From Eopsaltria australis (taxonomy: Eukaryota; Chordata; Aves; Passeriformes; Petroicidae): DNA of 64,000 nt. Shown piece after piece: positions 13,183-25,862 of the stretch. The stretch spans positions 124,001 through 188,000 of the forward strand of contig JAVTVJ010000143.1 of the NCBI GenBank assembly GCA_034509425.1, read 5' to 3'. The first letter of the stretch is position 1. Every line of letters starts with the position of its first letter. Under the pieces are notes generated by a model that was given only the letters and a program-made list of their open reading frames with translations, was not told the DNA's origin and did no database searches. A program made the position numbers and the translations under genes.

Positions 13183-13203
13183 GGGGGGGGTGGGGTGGGG
13201 TGG
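13183..13203 (+). repeat. G-rich tract with G-quadruplex pattern
   Basis: A run of eight G is followed by T, four G, T, four G, T and two G. The pattern has at least four runs of three or more G with loops of one base, the arrangement that favours an intramolecular quadruplex. A T-rich (gttggttggttg)-like segment precedes it at 13151-13180. It lies 80 bases right of a CR1 fragment. Confidence 0.85.
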
Positions 13204-13210
13204 TATTTTT

Positions 13211-16200
13211 TAATAGAAAGAATAAACGTACCTGGGATTCAACTTCCAGATGAATTTCAAATCTTCATTCCAAAATATGGATATAGGAAAGCATCACAAA
13301 ACACTTACTAGGCTTAAAACTAACCACAGTAATATGCAGAAAATTATGTGTCTCTTCCTTTCTTTCTGCTTGGAATGGTTGAAGCTTTTCAGCTGAAACA
13401 TTCCTATAAATTTGAGTCTGAGACACCCAAAATGGAAAACTTCAGGTCAGGTGGCTAAATATGCACACAATTAAAGTCTTATGGTGGGCAATGTCTTAAA
13501 AAGCTTTGGTAAGGCTCCGAAGCACTCCTGATGGCCAAAAACAAGAGGTGTGTATGTATAATAAACACCAAAATATAGTTAATGGAAGACGAACTGCTTC
13601 ACTACTTGGCTTCAACACCACATTTTCAGTTACTTTTACAGAAAAAAGGCTGCCATTACATGCTTTGGTCAGAAAATATAATTTCTGTTGTTTGGGAAAT
13701 TATGGCATATCACAATTTTTTAACCTCTAAAAATATGGAGATATTTCAAGGAGTGGAACTGGGAAAGCTGTATTAATTTGGAAACACATACAAGGTTGAG
13801 CTTAATAAAGAATGTTGACAGTACTGAAACATTTCATAAAAAAATAAAAACTTTATTACTATTTTAAAGGGCCTGAAAGAAATAAAAAGACAACAAAGCA
13901 GACTAAGTGCAGACTTTCACTGTCCTTGGATTAAAATGCTGATCACAATGAAAAAGTCTAAATCAATGATTCCAAGAAGGTTTGATGGAGAAGGTTATCC
14001 AAGTAATCTTCTTCACGTAAGCCAAGAGGTTTGTAATGGAACTTCTTTTCCCTAAAAGGCTCCTCTATCTAAAATAAGGAGTTCAGGACTTCTTACTACA
14101 AGAATAACACCCCCTGTCCATGACAAAACCTATCCATTTCTCAGTCCTTACTTGCCACCAGCTTGCCCTCCTGAGATGTTGGCCAAGTGCCTGCACACTG
14201 GGGAAGCTCTTTGGAGAGGCCTCTGAAGAACCACCTGCTACGAGAGCTATCAATTGGAAAATAATTTACAAAACTGCAGAATTTCCTGCTTCTCTATGTT
14301 TCTCTATGTTGTTCTTTCCAGCAGAAATCCCTGGGGAGACAAATTGGTTTTCCCTGTGCGGAACTGCCAACTGCAAGCACTGCAGAGTAGTAAGACTGCC
14401 AAAAACCTTTGTATGGTTTTTGGATGGTTGAAGTGCACCTTTTGATCTCCAGCTTTGCTCAAGGTGAATAGGTAGCCTGTTTTACCTGGGAGTCTTACAT
14501 GCAGGCTGTGTTTTGGGATCACTGTGTGAAAATACAAGGGATGGAGGTCCCATAAAGCTAGCCAGACATGTGCCATTGACTTCAAAAGTAGCAGAAGCAC
14601 AGTCGAGAATAATTATTTTTTATCAACAACACATTTACTTTAGGATTACTCCCAGTAGCATTCAGGTCAGGGCTGGCCCTGGAGGTGCTTCAGTCTGCAC
14701 AGTCAATTAATTAGTGTCAGTGCTAGTCTACTTTTTCAAATTTTGACTAAAAAAAAGTCTTTCCAAGACGTTTAGTTGTAGAAATGGATGGAAAATATAA
14801 ATCCATCCAACGATTAGAGGTGAAAATTTTCCATTAATCTCTGGTCTTACTCAGTTTCAGTGCGACAGGAAACCATCTTGACCCTACAGCTCAATTTGTT
14901 AAGCCACTTCTTGTACACATTGATCTGATTACCAGGGAAAATACGGAGGGAAAAGAAAACAGTAAGAGCTGGTCATGTGGTTTTACGAGACATGGATCAA
15001 AAATCTTAGCCCCGGTTGTCTCTTGAGGATGGTAAGAAACTCGGGTTTATGAAGGATATCCCTGCTGAAGAAGAAATGCAGAGAGATCTGCAGGCTGCAC
15101 AGGGAAACTCCGGGCTCCGTGACACACCTGGCAATACCAGTGGAGAATCTCAACCTGCTCCTGACAAGATGTACCACCAGAAACACCACATAAAAGGAAT
15201 TTAATATAGGCTACGAAGATATTGAGGATCACTGCTTGGAGAACCCACTTCCACAGGGTAATTCTGGAAAACATGGAGTGGCACTGCCCTTTGAAGGAAC
15301 CTTGCTAGGGTTCCAGCACATTCTGGGTGCTTCCCAGGAACACTTGCACCTCGACTTGCATTCAAAGAGTTAATAAGGACAATATCTATTTCCTGGAAAT
15401 CAGGGTGTGCCTGCTAACTGTCTGAAATGCTTTCTTAATGAAACCTTAACCTCTGTTTCCAGCAGGATTCTTGTACCAGGCCACTGAGACCTGGCTGCTG
15501 GACACCCTTCTCAACCATCCACAGTAATCTCCCTCTTTGGCTATACACTTTTTAAAATCCTGTTTTCTAGACAGGCTCTCTACTCTGTGTAATTATGACA
15601 CTGCTTCTGATATGAATGGTTCTCCTTGCCTCCAACCTCCTCCCTGCTTTTCCCCCAAAATAAAAGATCCTGGTTGGAAACCAAAACAAATAGTAGATTT
15701 TTATCATGCAGAATTTGTTAATAATACTTTCCCTGAAGTAGTTCCCAGACCTTTTTTAATGCTCAAATAAAGGCCCAAACATTTACAGCCAGCACTCTCA
15801 GCCAACTAATAATTTATTTGAGCCATACTGAAAAGCTCAAGAGGGATTTTGAATGAAAAATCTAGTGAATAAACTGATAGCCAAATACTGCCTTGGAGTT
15901 CTGCCACTGTAATACACAGGATGCACGGAGCTCTGTCAGTGACAGTGACATACACCGAAAAACAGTCAATGAGATGATAGTTAAGTCTTGTCAATCTAAA
16001 GCAGAAAAGATAATATCTTTGAAGTAAACAATGAGCCTTAGTATTTCCCAGCTTCAGTGGCACACAGATGAGTAGGTGATAAACTCCTACTGCCTTAAAA
16101 ACTTTAAAAAAAAAGGAAGATATTTAATCATTTGACAATAAGATAAGAAAGGCAAAACTCTGCTTTCAGAACTTCATGGGAAACTTAATACATGGAGAAT

Positions 16201-18019
16201 TCCCAAAGATTCTACTTAGTGTCACAGAATCTGCACGTACAGACCAGGATTAAAGCTCATAGAGCTAGAAAAAAGGCAGAATTTTTTTCAAAGTCACTTC
16301 AGAACTATAAAATTCCTTTGAAGTGTCTAAGCCAAGTTGATTTTCAGGACTCAGCTGCCATCTTGACAAACTTAAAATAAAATACATATCAAGAAGTAAA
16401 GAATTTTAGGGCATATAAATAAATGATCTTCTCAGGTTATTAGTTTGCAATGTGAACTTAAGAAAATTGAAGCTGAAAAAGTAACTGAAAAAGTTTTTCC
16501 TTCTTCCTTTTGTTTTGTCTTAAATTTTTCACCCGATTTCATAGCTGAAAGAAAACGAATTCATGTAATAGCAGCAACATGAAAAAATAGTCTTCACAAT
16601 TTACTGCACAGTAGTTTGTTTCCAATATTGCAATAGATGGGAGTTTGAAGCACCCTGTGGCTTTGGCTGGAGCAAGAGCACTGGTTTAGCCTTGATTTGA
16701 ACCTGCTGTTTACAACACACTGTAAGCCCTTCCCATACGGCTGACTTTTAGTGAGGTTTATGTGAAAAAAAACCCCCACTGCCAACCAAATGCAGGAAAA
16801 AGGAAAATATTTTCCATGTGTATATTTAGTTTTACAATTACTTTGGAGGGCAAAATGAATAAATTTATATTACAGAAAATGTAGATTTTACTCTGACAAA
16901 ACAACTGTGCTGCTCTTTTGCTTGTTATTTGGCTTGCATGTAACACACAGAAGATGTTGGACGTTCCAGTTGCAGCCTCTAAAGAGACTGGATGTCCAAA
17001 CTTGCTGTGTTTTTTGCAGCTTTCCTGAACTGGGCTCCTGGTGCCTTTTAAACATTTTGCCCCATTAACCACCTTGGGGATATTCTGTGCATGTGAGTAT
17101 GCACATGAGTGTATTTAATTGATTGTTTCACCTTCTGAACTATTCAGAGATCTGGAAATTACTTTCAATGAGCAAACAAACCATTGGAATAATCTCTGGA
17201 ACTTATCTCAACCTCTGGAGACTCCAATGTTGAGCTAAATACACCAGGAAGCCTGGATTTGTATTTCAGCACTTCTGTTTCCAGCTATGACCCAGAATCA
17301 GAGACGAAATTTAAGAGGAAAAACAATTTATAGCTAGAAACAACTGAAAGCTAATTTAGCAAGGCTCACTTGTATAGCATTTCATGTGTCCCTTTGCTGC
17401 ACACGCTTGAGCCCTAACCAAGACTTATGGCTGTGAGCAAATACGTGCACTGAGAACATTCCTCATCTCCTTTAAGTGCATTTCTCAGGGAGCAGAGGGA
17501 CAAGCACAAAGATATGTCTTGGTGATGCCTGGGCTCTAGAGCACACTCCATCTCACAGCTGCAAAACAACCCAAAGAAGAAAGATGCTGTAGTAATTAAA
17601 AGTATACAGCATGGGCTCATGAGATTTGGGCTTTGAGTGGATTGTTTGAGAGAGAGAGCTCTGAAGTATGTAAAGAATTTAACTACTAGTCCCATGGTTT
17701 CTGTTCCATTTTTCATCCCTAGCTGTGCACGTTTTCCCTGTTGCCACAGCTCCCAAAGTGTAACACACCTCTCTGACTCACAGTGACACTGTCGTGGACA
17801 CAAATGCATCTTCACACAAGGCCAACAGACTCCAACCAGCCACAGAGCTGGGAGGAGAACAGATTTACAATGGCAGAAGTGGAGTTGAGCCTCCCAAATA
17901 GAAGTGAAGGGGATGCAAACTTCTGAACTTTGGGAAAGTTTAAATCTGTCTTTTCTCAACTCACAGCACTCTGACTCAATACTCATCTCAATGCCTCACT
18001 GCAGTTTGGGGAGACAGGG
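13211..18019. other. Unique DNA, no gene seen
   Basis: About 4.8 kb. The longest open frame (17414-17986, minus strand, 190 codons) starts with ATG but is rich in Cys, Leu and Ser with no domain I recognise, and shows no promoter or splice context. A short plus-strand frame at 15016-15204 has a more protein-like hydrophilic composition but no clear splice borders. A 7-bp inverted repeat tggatgg/ccatcca lies at 14785-14809. Confidence 0.5.
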
Positions 18020-18173
18020 AATAATATTTTTATTATTTCCATTCTACAGATGGTCGAGCTGAAGCACTGCAAGGTTTATTGACTTACTCAGAGTTGCACA
18101 GCATGCTTGAATGGAAGCAGAACCCCAGCTGGCCTGATTCCCACTCCTGGGCTTTTAGCCGTTACACTCTCCT
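18020..18173 (+). repeat. MIR-type tRNA-SINE, best preserved copy
   Basis: The block aatatttttattatttccat, then tctacagatggtcgagctga, gttgcacagcatgcttgaat, cagaaccccagctggcctga, and ccactcctgggcttttagcc follows the MIR consensus from the (ATTATT)CCCATTTTACAG core to near the 3' end, over about 150 bases in the plus direction. It is the longest collinear MIR match in the window. Confidence 0.85.
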
Positions 18174-18654
18174 GTATTTGCTCCTTTTAACATCTGATTA
18201 TTTTACTGCTCTAATCAGCTCCCCATTTTATACCCAAATTATTTCCTTAGGTTACATTAAACCCTTTTGTCACATTACCCAGACAAGACTGTAGATATTT
18301 TTTTTCAACCATGCATGGGCAGAAATTTAGTTTCTTTTGTTTAAATGCAAACATGCACAGGGTCAGTGAAAGGATCCAGACTCAGAGAAATTATTCTTCT
18401 GCTGATTTTCATGTTCACAACATGAATTACATTAAAAGCAGAAATTAGTCATTAGCATCTCCCTGTATTTACTGAAAAACTAATAAAACATCACATTTTA
18501 AATGCTTGTTACTGCATACTTTTGTTAGCATATCACCTCTCCCAGTACCAATGACTAAACAACTGACATAGCTGGATCTTGGCTGAGGCTGCTGCAGAAC
18601 AGCAGGAACACTGGTGAAGCATCTTCCAAAAGTGAGTTATTTATCTGGCCAGGG
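18174..18654. other. Unique DNA, nothing recognised
   Basis: About 480 bases of A+T-rich sequence between a MIR relic and a C-rich/G-rich interval. No repeat or exon was recognised. Confidence 0.5.
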
Positions 18655-18820
18655 AGATTTTTCCCCCCCCCCTTTCTCTCTCCCTTTCTGCGCGCGCTCA
18701 TGAACCTGACCCAACACGTTTCCAGAAGAGCCTCTGCGGTTGTTGTTGCCAGACAATGCCTGCAATCATTTTTCTCCAGCCGTACATCCAAACTAGGGGG
18801 AGGGCAGGGGGGGAGGAAGA
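18655..18820. repeat. C-tract and G-tract pair around a small GC-rich island
   Basis: A pyrimidine tract with a run of ten or more C and following CT repeats lies at 18662-18689, followed by cgcgcgctc near 18690. A G-rich tract at 18796-18816 reads five G, A, three G, CA, seven G, A, two G, which fits a quadruplex pattern. The short interval between is GC-richer than its surroundings and has a few CpG. It might be a weak regulatory patch, but no promoter motif is clear. Confidence 0.6.
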
Positions 18821-19066
18821 GAGAAAAGCTCTTTTGTTTGGGAAGTGTGAAGAGCTCTGTCGAAACACGTCTCATCAGGGTAGTTTTAAGTTGCAGAACT
18901 GATAAGGAAAAAATCCAGCATAATGATTTCCTTCTGCTTGCTGTGCCTACCCTCCAAGCACTCCCCTCTGCTTCTGGTGCCCATTAGGAATGAGATAACT
19001 CCTGAAGAAAAGACCCTCCCTGCAGGAATACATTCACTACACTTTTATTTTTTTTCCCTAGCTTTT

Positions 19067-19170
19067 CATAGAATCCTAGAACCATTCAGGTTGGAAGATG
19101 ACCTCTAAGGTCATCGAGTCCAACTGAAATCTGGTCTCTGTAATTCTCCCCTACACCACCACCAGGTACT
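19067..19170 (-). mobile_element. CR1 LINE 3' end, reverse orientation
   Basis: On the plus strand catagaatcctagaaccatt, then caggttggaagatgacctct and aggtcatcgagtccaactg form the antisense of a CR1 tail of the subtype whose 3' UTR has the TCATCGAGTCCAAC block. Similarity beyond 19126 is weaker (a ctacaccaccaccaggtact stretch), so the right border is approximate. Confidence 0.85.
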
Positions 19171-20866
19171 CCCAAAGGGGCTTCTGTCTCCACATTAAAT
19201 TGATGGAGTGTCCCAATGTAGCTGACAATCTCTGCTGATCAGGCTGTTGTGTTCAAAACTGATGGACTGTGGGGCTCCCAGAGGGGAGGGCCAGTGCTTA
19301 TTTGGAGGCTCTCTTCCATAAGTATGAAACTTATGAGCTGGGGAAACTGCCTCTAGCCAGAACCCAGTCCAGGGAAGGTTTAAGTGAAAAAAAAAAGTCT
19401 CTTAATGGCTTCGCAATAAAACCATGGGATCTGCTAGAGCATCTGACAGTCAGAGAGAGTTAGTTTACTCATGATTTAACTTGGTTCACAAAATTAAAGG
19501 AAAGAAATTGTGCATTAGCTTAAAGTAGGTTGCAAAAGTGGTGTGTAAGAAGCGATGGAGCATCCAGCAGGGAAAAGCTCTTGATTGTAAGGAGAGCAGG
19601 AAAACAAGCCAAACTGTTCTTTTCACACTAATTAATTAAATAAATAATATTCCTGCCAAAAAGTTGCCAACCTCCTTCAAACTGAAGAGCAACGTGTTCA
19701 CACTGGATTAGCCCAGGAACGTAGCAGTTCTTGTCCATTCCTGCTTGCAAATTTTTCAATTCTTTTTTTAATAGAATAAAAAACGTGCCTTTGCTTTGGA
19801 AAGAATTTTTTAATGTGTGACTACTGTAATGCAGAATAAAGCAGTCTGCTTAATCTTTTTATGAAAGATGAACAAAATAGATTGGTCTTTGTTCAAGTTT
19901 GTTCTAGAAACAAGCTGGACTTAATCCTTTCAATAACAATCCCTGAATCTGTTCATACACTACTTTAGACTTTTTTCCAAGGAAAAAATACATCTCTAAT
20001 CTCCAAGGTACCCATGCAGCTAATCTGGATTCTGCTATGATAGGCTACTCTGTTACATCAGGTTTTTCTTCTCTTTAAGACATACCAGAAGACAAAAAAA
20101 AACCAAAGAAAGAATAAACAACCAGAGGAAAATGACAGTTAGCTTGGGGAAAAAGGGAATTTTCCAGTTTAAATGGATGTGCAGCCAATAATAAGCATAA
20201 GCTGTTTATGCAATGAGCTTCATCATTTTACCATGCCTCTGCCAGGATGCACTGTCTCACTGTCTAAAACTAAAAGTCACTGTGCATGTGTGTTACTCTC
20301 TCTGGTGAGGTGAAAGAATATGTTCAGATCTTCTCTGCTCTTTACCTCAAGGACAGAGGTTTGCATTTCTACGTGGTTAAAATCAGGTATGAGGTAGTCT
20401 TCAGCATTCCTCATGTGGTAGGGAGGAAAATATACCTAGAGAATATATCTCTCACCAATTCTAATCAGATTAATCAGTTACTTCTATGGATTAGTAATTT
20501 AAGGAAAAACAGGCAGGCTGAGATAGGGCCTTATAGACAAAATTTTCTACCACGTCTTCTCATAATGAAGAAACTTCACATGTTCTTCCTTTACAAAATA
20601 TGTCCCAATAGTCTAGGGCCATCTGGAAATACACACACTCCTTTTGAAAAGCTTTTACATTCATTTTCTTTAAAATTACTAACAATTCTTATGTGCCTTT
20701 TTTTTACTTTCCCAACTAGTTTTAAAAACCCATCCAAAATCCAGAAAAAATTCCATGGCTTTAAGGAAATGTCAACTACAATTTCAGGGACTTTTTCTTG
20801 ACATTTGATGCACACAGACCTCTCTCACAAACATGGACAGTGACAGCAACAAGGACCTTTGGCTCT
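19171..20866. other. Unique DNA, no gene seen
   Basis: About 1.7 kb. A plus-strand open frame of 171 codons (20286-20801) has no recognisable domain and no supporting splice or promoter context. Nothing else was recognised. Confidence 0.5.
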
Positions 20867-21521
20867 AATCACAGAATCACAGAATGGCTTAGGCTGGAAG
20901 GGACCTTAAAGATCATCCAGTTCCAACCCCCTTCCATGGGCAGGGAACCTTCCACTAGGCCAGGTTGCTCAGAGCCCCATCCAGCCTGGTTTTGAACACT
21001 GCCAGGGATGGGGCATCCACAACTTCTCTGGGCAACCCGTGCCAGTGTCTCACAGTAAATACTTTCTCCCTAATATCTGATCTAAGCCTATTCTCTTTCA
21101 GTTTGAAGCCATTCTCCCTTGTCCTGCCACTACATGTCCTTGTAAATAGTCCCTCTCTTTCTTGTAGGCTCCTTCCAGGTCCTGGAAGGCCATAATTAGG
21201 TTTCCCTGGAGCCTTCTCTTTTCCAGGCTGAGAAATCCCAACTCTTTCAGCCTTTCCTCACAGGAGAGGTGCTCCATCCCTCCAATCATCTTGATGGCCT
21301 CCTCTGCACTTGCTCCAGGAGGCTGATGTCCTTTCTGTGCTGGGGACCCCAAAGCTGGATGCAGTGTTCCGGGGGGGTCTCAGCAGAACAGAGCAGAGGG
21401 GCAGAGGAGCAGAGGGGCAGCATCCCTTCCCTCATCCTGCTGCCCATACTGCTTTGGATGCAGCCCAGGCTACAATTGGCTTTCTGGGCTGCCAGTGCAC
21501 ACTGCTGGCTCGTGTCCAGCC
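20867..21521 (-). mobile_element. CR1 LINE 3' fragment, longest copy, reverse orientation
   Basis: The plus strand starts with tandem reversed tail units (aatcacagaatcacagaatg) and runs through all 3' landmarks of CR1 in antisense: cttccatgggcagggaacct, gttgctcagagccccatcca, ttgaagccattctcccttgt, ctgagaaatcccaactcttt, ggagaggtgctccatccctc, and gggctgccagtgcacactgc near 21487. It covers the 3' UTR and the last part of ORF2 (the end of the reverse transcriptase protein), with stops and indels that prevent coding. A GA-rich expansion lies at 21381-21422. Confidence 0.96.
21381..21422. repeat. Short (agcagaggggc) tandem run inside CR1
   Basis: Two to three imperfect copies of gcagaggagcagaggggcag type units lie within the CR1 copy, where the ancestral element has a single purine-rich block. 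The run is a local replication-slippage expansion. Confidence 0.6.
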
Positions 21522-22544
21522 AGAGCCAAAGGAATGCATCCGTTTGTACTGCTGCTGATAGCAGCTTCCTGTTCACAACTTCTGTAAAGAATATGGGAGA
21601 GGATTAATGTCCCTATCCCTTTATGCTGATCCAATGAGCTGGTCAGACAGTACACAGCTGACAAACATTTCTTGAGGGCAGGGAAGATTGCTTTTGTTTC
21701 CACACGGAGCCCAGGATCCTGGCTTCTGACCAGACCTCCCTCCTGTGACCAGGATCCTGTGATCTCTTGGGCCAGCAGACTCCTTGCTTACCTACATATG
21801 AGTCAGAGGCAAGCAGAACTCAACTAGAGATCAATATTTTCTTATTCTTAGGTTTTCTGGGAAAAATTGTTCGACAGCTTTGTGTATCAGGCTCTGCAGA
21901 TGTGTCAGCATGCTGCTGTTTTTGCACAACATGCAATGATAAATCACTGATTCCAAACTAGCTTCTGTCCTTCACAGAGGTTTCCTGTCCTGAAAGCCCT
22001 CCTGTGCCTGATAGTTCATCAGCTGTTCTTTATTTATGACGTGCTGTTCACTTCTCTGGAGATGTGTCCTGCTTCTTTTTACAGCTGTAGAACTCCTTCA
22101 GCAAACAGATTCCTGATTAATCATAGCACAGGACAAGGGAGTCAGAGAATACTGTGACTCCAGGAGCAGAGAAGTGACGGACACAGGGCCTGAGTCCTGA
22201 GGCTTACAGACTGTATACCACCCCAAACAATGCTCGTGTATTTCACACCAAAGGCTGCCTTCAACACACTTACATGTCGTGAACAAGCCACTTTGCAGAT
22301 TTTTGCATTAACTAAATACAAGAGTGGGAAATCCCGCTGTAAGTTCCCTGCTCACATAGGTAATGGCTAGACATTATGAAGGGAGTTATTCAGATAAGTA
22401 ATAGCCTCCAGCCAATCTTTTCCTTAAACCATACAGAAGGCAATAACCTCGTACAAGCCCGAGCGTGCTGTCCCTTCCACTTACATCTTCAACTTGCCTG
22501 ACAGTAAATTTATTTTTCCTTTAATCAAAGACTGACCATTTCAT

Positions 22545-22586
22545 AGGGTCTAATCCAGCTACCAATGAAGTAAATGGAAATTAAAT
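22545..22586. repeat. Ancient repeat tail with CCAATGAAGTAAATGGAA motif
   Basis: The phrase agggtctaatccagctacca followed by atgaagtaaatggaaatt resembles the palindromic tail GGGCCTGATCC..CCATTGAAGTCAATGGGA seen at the end of old amniote interspersed repeats. The match is short and the family is not assigned. Confidence 0.4.
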
Positions 22587-25500
22587 TGTAGCCCCACACT
22601 TAAGAGAAGGAAATGAAAATTAACAACTGAAACCCCCATGTAGGCAGAAAACTCAGCAGTGAGTACATACATAAAGCAATGTAACAGGCATATACAACAG
22701 GGTATATAATTTCTAAAGGACAGAGACAAGTTCAGAAGTTGTTCTGGTTCCACATGATAGCTCAAACCAAAGGTACGTTTACTTTCATCTTAGTTAAAAG
22801 ACACTGAGGAAAACCCCTTCTTAATCATAAGTGAATAACTACCTGATGCTGTCAGTGACAAATATTTCAGATTTCAAATACTTTCTTAAAAGTTAATTTC
22901 ACAAATATGACTATGTGTCAACATCTAACCTGGCTCTCTTTTGAACTTAGTTTCTTTTGACTGCAATGACCTCTTATTTTGGCAGGCCTGTTTCCAGCAA
23001 CAGTAAACCTGGAGAAGCCACGGAAAAGGTGCTGTATGTTAACACAGTGTGAATGTACACTGGAGGAGTCCTTTACATGCTGACATCACATGCATGAGCA
23101 ACAACAACCATTGTAACAATTTGTATTATGTATTCATTATCACAGTTTCAGGAAAGACTAACCTGATCAGGATTTAAGGTGTGCTAGACTCCATACTAAA
23201 AAGAGAACAAGGGAAAAGAAAGACCATGTTTCAAGTGTTTTCTAGTCCAGGGATTATAGAGTGACAAGAAATAGATGGGGAACAAGAAGGACACAATAGG
23301 CAGCATGATGGGTACTTTATCCTGGCATGAGTTTTATAGAAGGATCTGAAAAAGCAGAAAAACTTTGAAGCATTTATGGAGACCCACTCTGAGAAGATAC
23401 ACACACATATATGTATATATAACAGTGTGTGGGACGAAGTACAAACGGGCTTCTCTAGGAAGCAGGTGATGCAAGCTGGTGTGAGTGATGAAGCAAAGGC
23501 AAGGTGACAGATGAAAGAGATAGATCATGGAAGATTTAAAAAATTTATCTGAGTGCCATATGCTCAGTGTGATGGCAAAAGTGTTAGAAAGACGCAAAGA
23601 GAATGATGAAACCTCAAAGCTGAGGGCTTGGAAACTTGGAAACAGCAACAGATACCTCAGTGAATTAAGGCAGGGTGAAATTATTTATCATCAGATTAAA
23701 TAATGTTGCAATAATGGAAATTTTGATGGCAACAGCCTAAACAAGTCTTAATATTAATTAAGAACAATAATTAATATGGTTTTACCCAAGTGAAAACAAA
23801 ATGCTATTTCCAAAACACTATTTCCACTGAGCAATTGGTGCAACAGCAGAAACTTGTGTCCTCACAATTCAACAAAGTAAGAACATTTCAGAAAAGGTAT
23901 CAAGCTTCTGAAAAAGTTACTCTGTCTTGCTTGGAAGTGGATAGGCTGAGTATGCTTTTAACAGTGTGGAAGAGAAGTCATATGAGTTTCTATGCTGTTA
24001 CCCAGTTTCGCAGTATTAAGTTCTGTACTATAAAAACATACTCTTTAAAGATTACAAATTCTGGCATCCCATGTCTGTAACTCATGTTACAAATGTTTAC
24101 AATTACAGCTGTATTTACTTTTCCTCTTTTTTTTTTCTCCTTACAGTGAAACTGATTTGTTAGCACTGACAATAAGACATAGAAAGAAAAACAAAATTTT
24201 CATCATCTTTAGCTTATCCAGTTTGTGATGGCTATTACTAAGGGAGATGAAAGCATGAAAGAATCACTCATGGATTCTTCATAATGAATTGGATTTTAAT
24301 AGGAAATGGCACAGGTACTCTCTAGCAATCTGGAAGCTCAGTTGTAAAAGATTTGAAGCTCAGAAGAAGATTTCACCATCTTCTTCATGGCTTGTGCTTT
24401 GTGACAGGTTAAGTAGAGTCTTTAAAATCATCTATACTTGTGTCTCAGGACAATATATTCCATAAGGAATATAGGATTTAATACATGACAGTGAATTAGT
24501 ATTGGGTTTTAAAGGCACATTTTAACAAATATTTGTGTCCACATGCAAGTATTTAATGTTTTAAGAAATATCTATTTTACATTAAAACAATTAAGAAATG
24601 TATCCTTTTTTTATATTTAGAAAACACCAACAGTCAAACCAAATTAACTGAGAAAGCTCCACAGATGAAATGGCTATCAAAAACCCCAAACACAATGTTT
24701 TTGAAATATGAAAGAAATTTCATCCATCCACACTTTCCAAACTAGCAAATAAGTTAAGGAGACTCATCCCATAAAGCCTTACTTTTCAATTCTAAGAAAC
24801 ACTTCTTGTCCTACATACTCAAATTCTTATAAAAAACACCCTGGGATGTTGCATGTCTTAATTTTAGGTATTTTAATAAGCATTACATATGCTATATTAA
24901 CAAATCTATAGTTCTGAATGTTGCACAGTGCGTGCTTTTAGGAAATTATTTTGTTTCCACACTTCTGAGGACACTGAAAGATCAATCCATCAGATAAAAA
25001 CGTGGTGGTTTCTACTTGGTACATCATGAATGTGTTCTGAATCTGACACAATTCAGCACCTCTGGGGCAGTGCTATATGAGTTGTCTAGATGACTGCAAA
25101 GTTGTTTATACAAGAGTGAATGATTTGTCAAGACCAAATTGGAGAATAACCTACTTCTGAATGACCCAGCATGACCCTCAGTAACCCCAAATTTAACCAA
25201 AAAAAGGTTGATATTATGACTTACAATACAAGCTATGCAACTTCTTGCGTGGTGGAACTTGTTTTAAATTGGAGATTACCTTGAAGTAACCTCTGTTCCT
25301 TTTACAAGATTGTGTTTCCAGCCACATTGGCTACTACAGTTCACATGAAAAATCAGCACTTCAGTAAGTGAAGATTTAAAAATCTGTCTGACTACTTACA
25401 GGGTAAAGTCACAGTTTGAGCAGGCTATTTTACGTGCCTTATTTACAATACTTGCCCATTCGTATGGACAATTCACATAATTATCTACTCAAGAAATTCA

Positions 25501-25805
25501 AGCTACTACAGTTTGAGTTTCTATCCCTTTATCATCTGAAAGAAATTGATTGTGATGTATCCTTCAAATTCCTACTGTCAAATTAGAACTTAGCACTGTA
25601 AAATCTCACAGATCTTTACACCAGAGACTCTAAAGCAAGCTTTTGAGCTGAACAACACAGAGATATCTTGAATTTAGGGCTGTAGAGTCAAATGTTACTC
25701 ACAGCTTGTAACTACATTGTATCTCAACTGATTCCCAAATTCTGAGAGAGTTCAAGTCCAAGTCTGGCTTGTCACCAATTCATACTTTAAAAAAGAGCAT
25801 TTATA

Positions 25806-25862
25806 AAAATCATTGAAGATCTCTCCTTTACTTCAATGAGTTTTGAGTCAGACCTATAATCC
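25806..25862. repeat. Ancient repeat tail with two CTTCAATGA-type motifs
   Basis: The segment has tcattgaagatctctccttt, then acttcaatgagttttgagtc and agacctataatccatc. The order of a CATTGAAG half, a CTTCAATGAG half and an end resembling AGTCAGACC fits the palindromic tail of the old repeat group noted at 22545 and 52950. Confidence 0.45.

Noticed and set aside
15016..15204. 62-codon hydrophilic plus-strand frame
   Set aside because: Composition is plausible but there is no clear acceptor or donor and no homology I recognise.
17414..17986. 190-codon minus-strand open frame
   Set aside because: No recognisable domain, unusual Cys/Leu/Ser-rich composition, and no splice or promoter context; a frame of this length can occur by chance in 64 kb.
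20286..20801. 171-codon plus-strand open frame
   Set aside because: No domain, no splice borders in frame and no coding-like composition.
21269..21607. Overlapping frames on both strands inside and next to CR1
   Set aside because: They are by-products of the CR1 fragment and its GA-rich expansion; none matches the CR1 ORF2 frame over a useful length.
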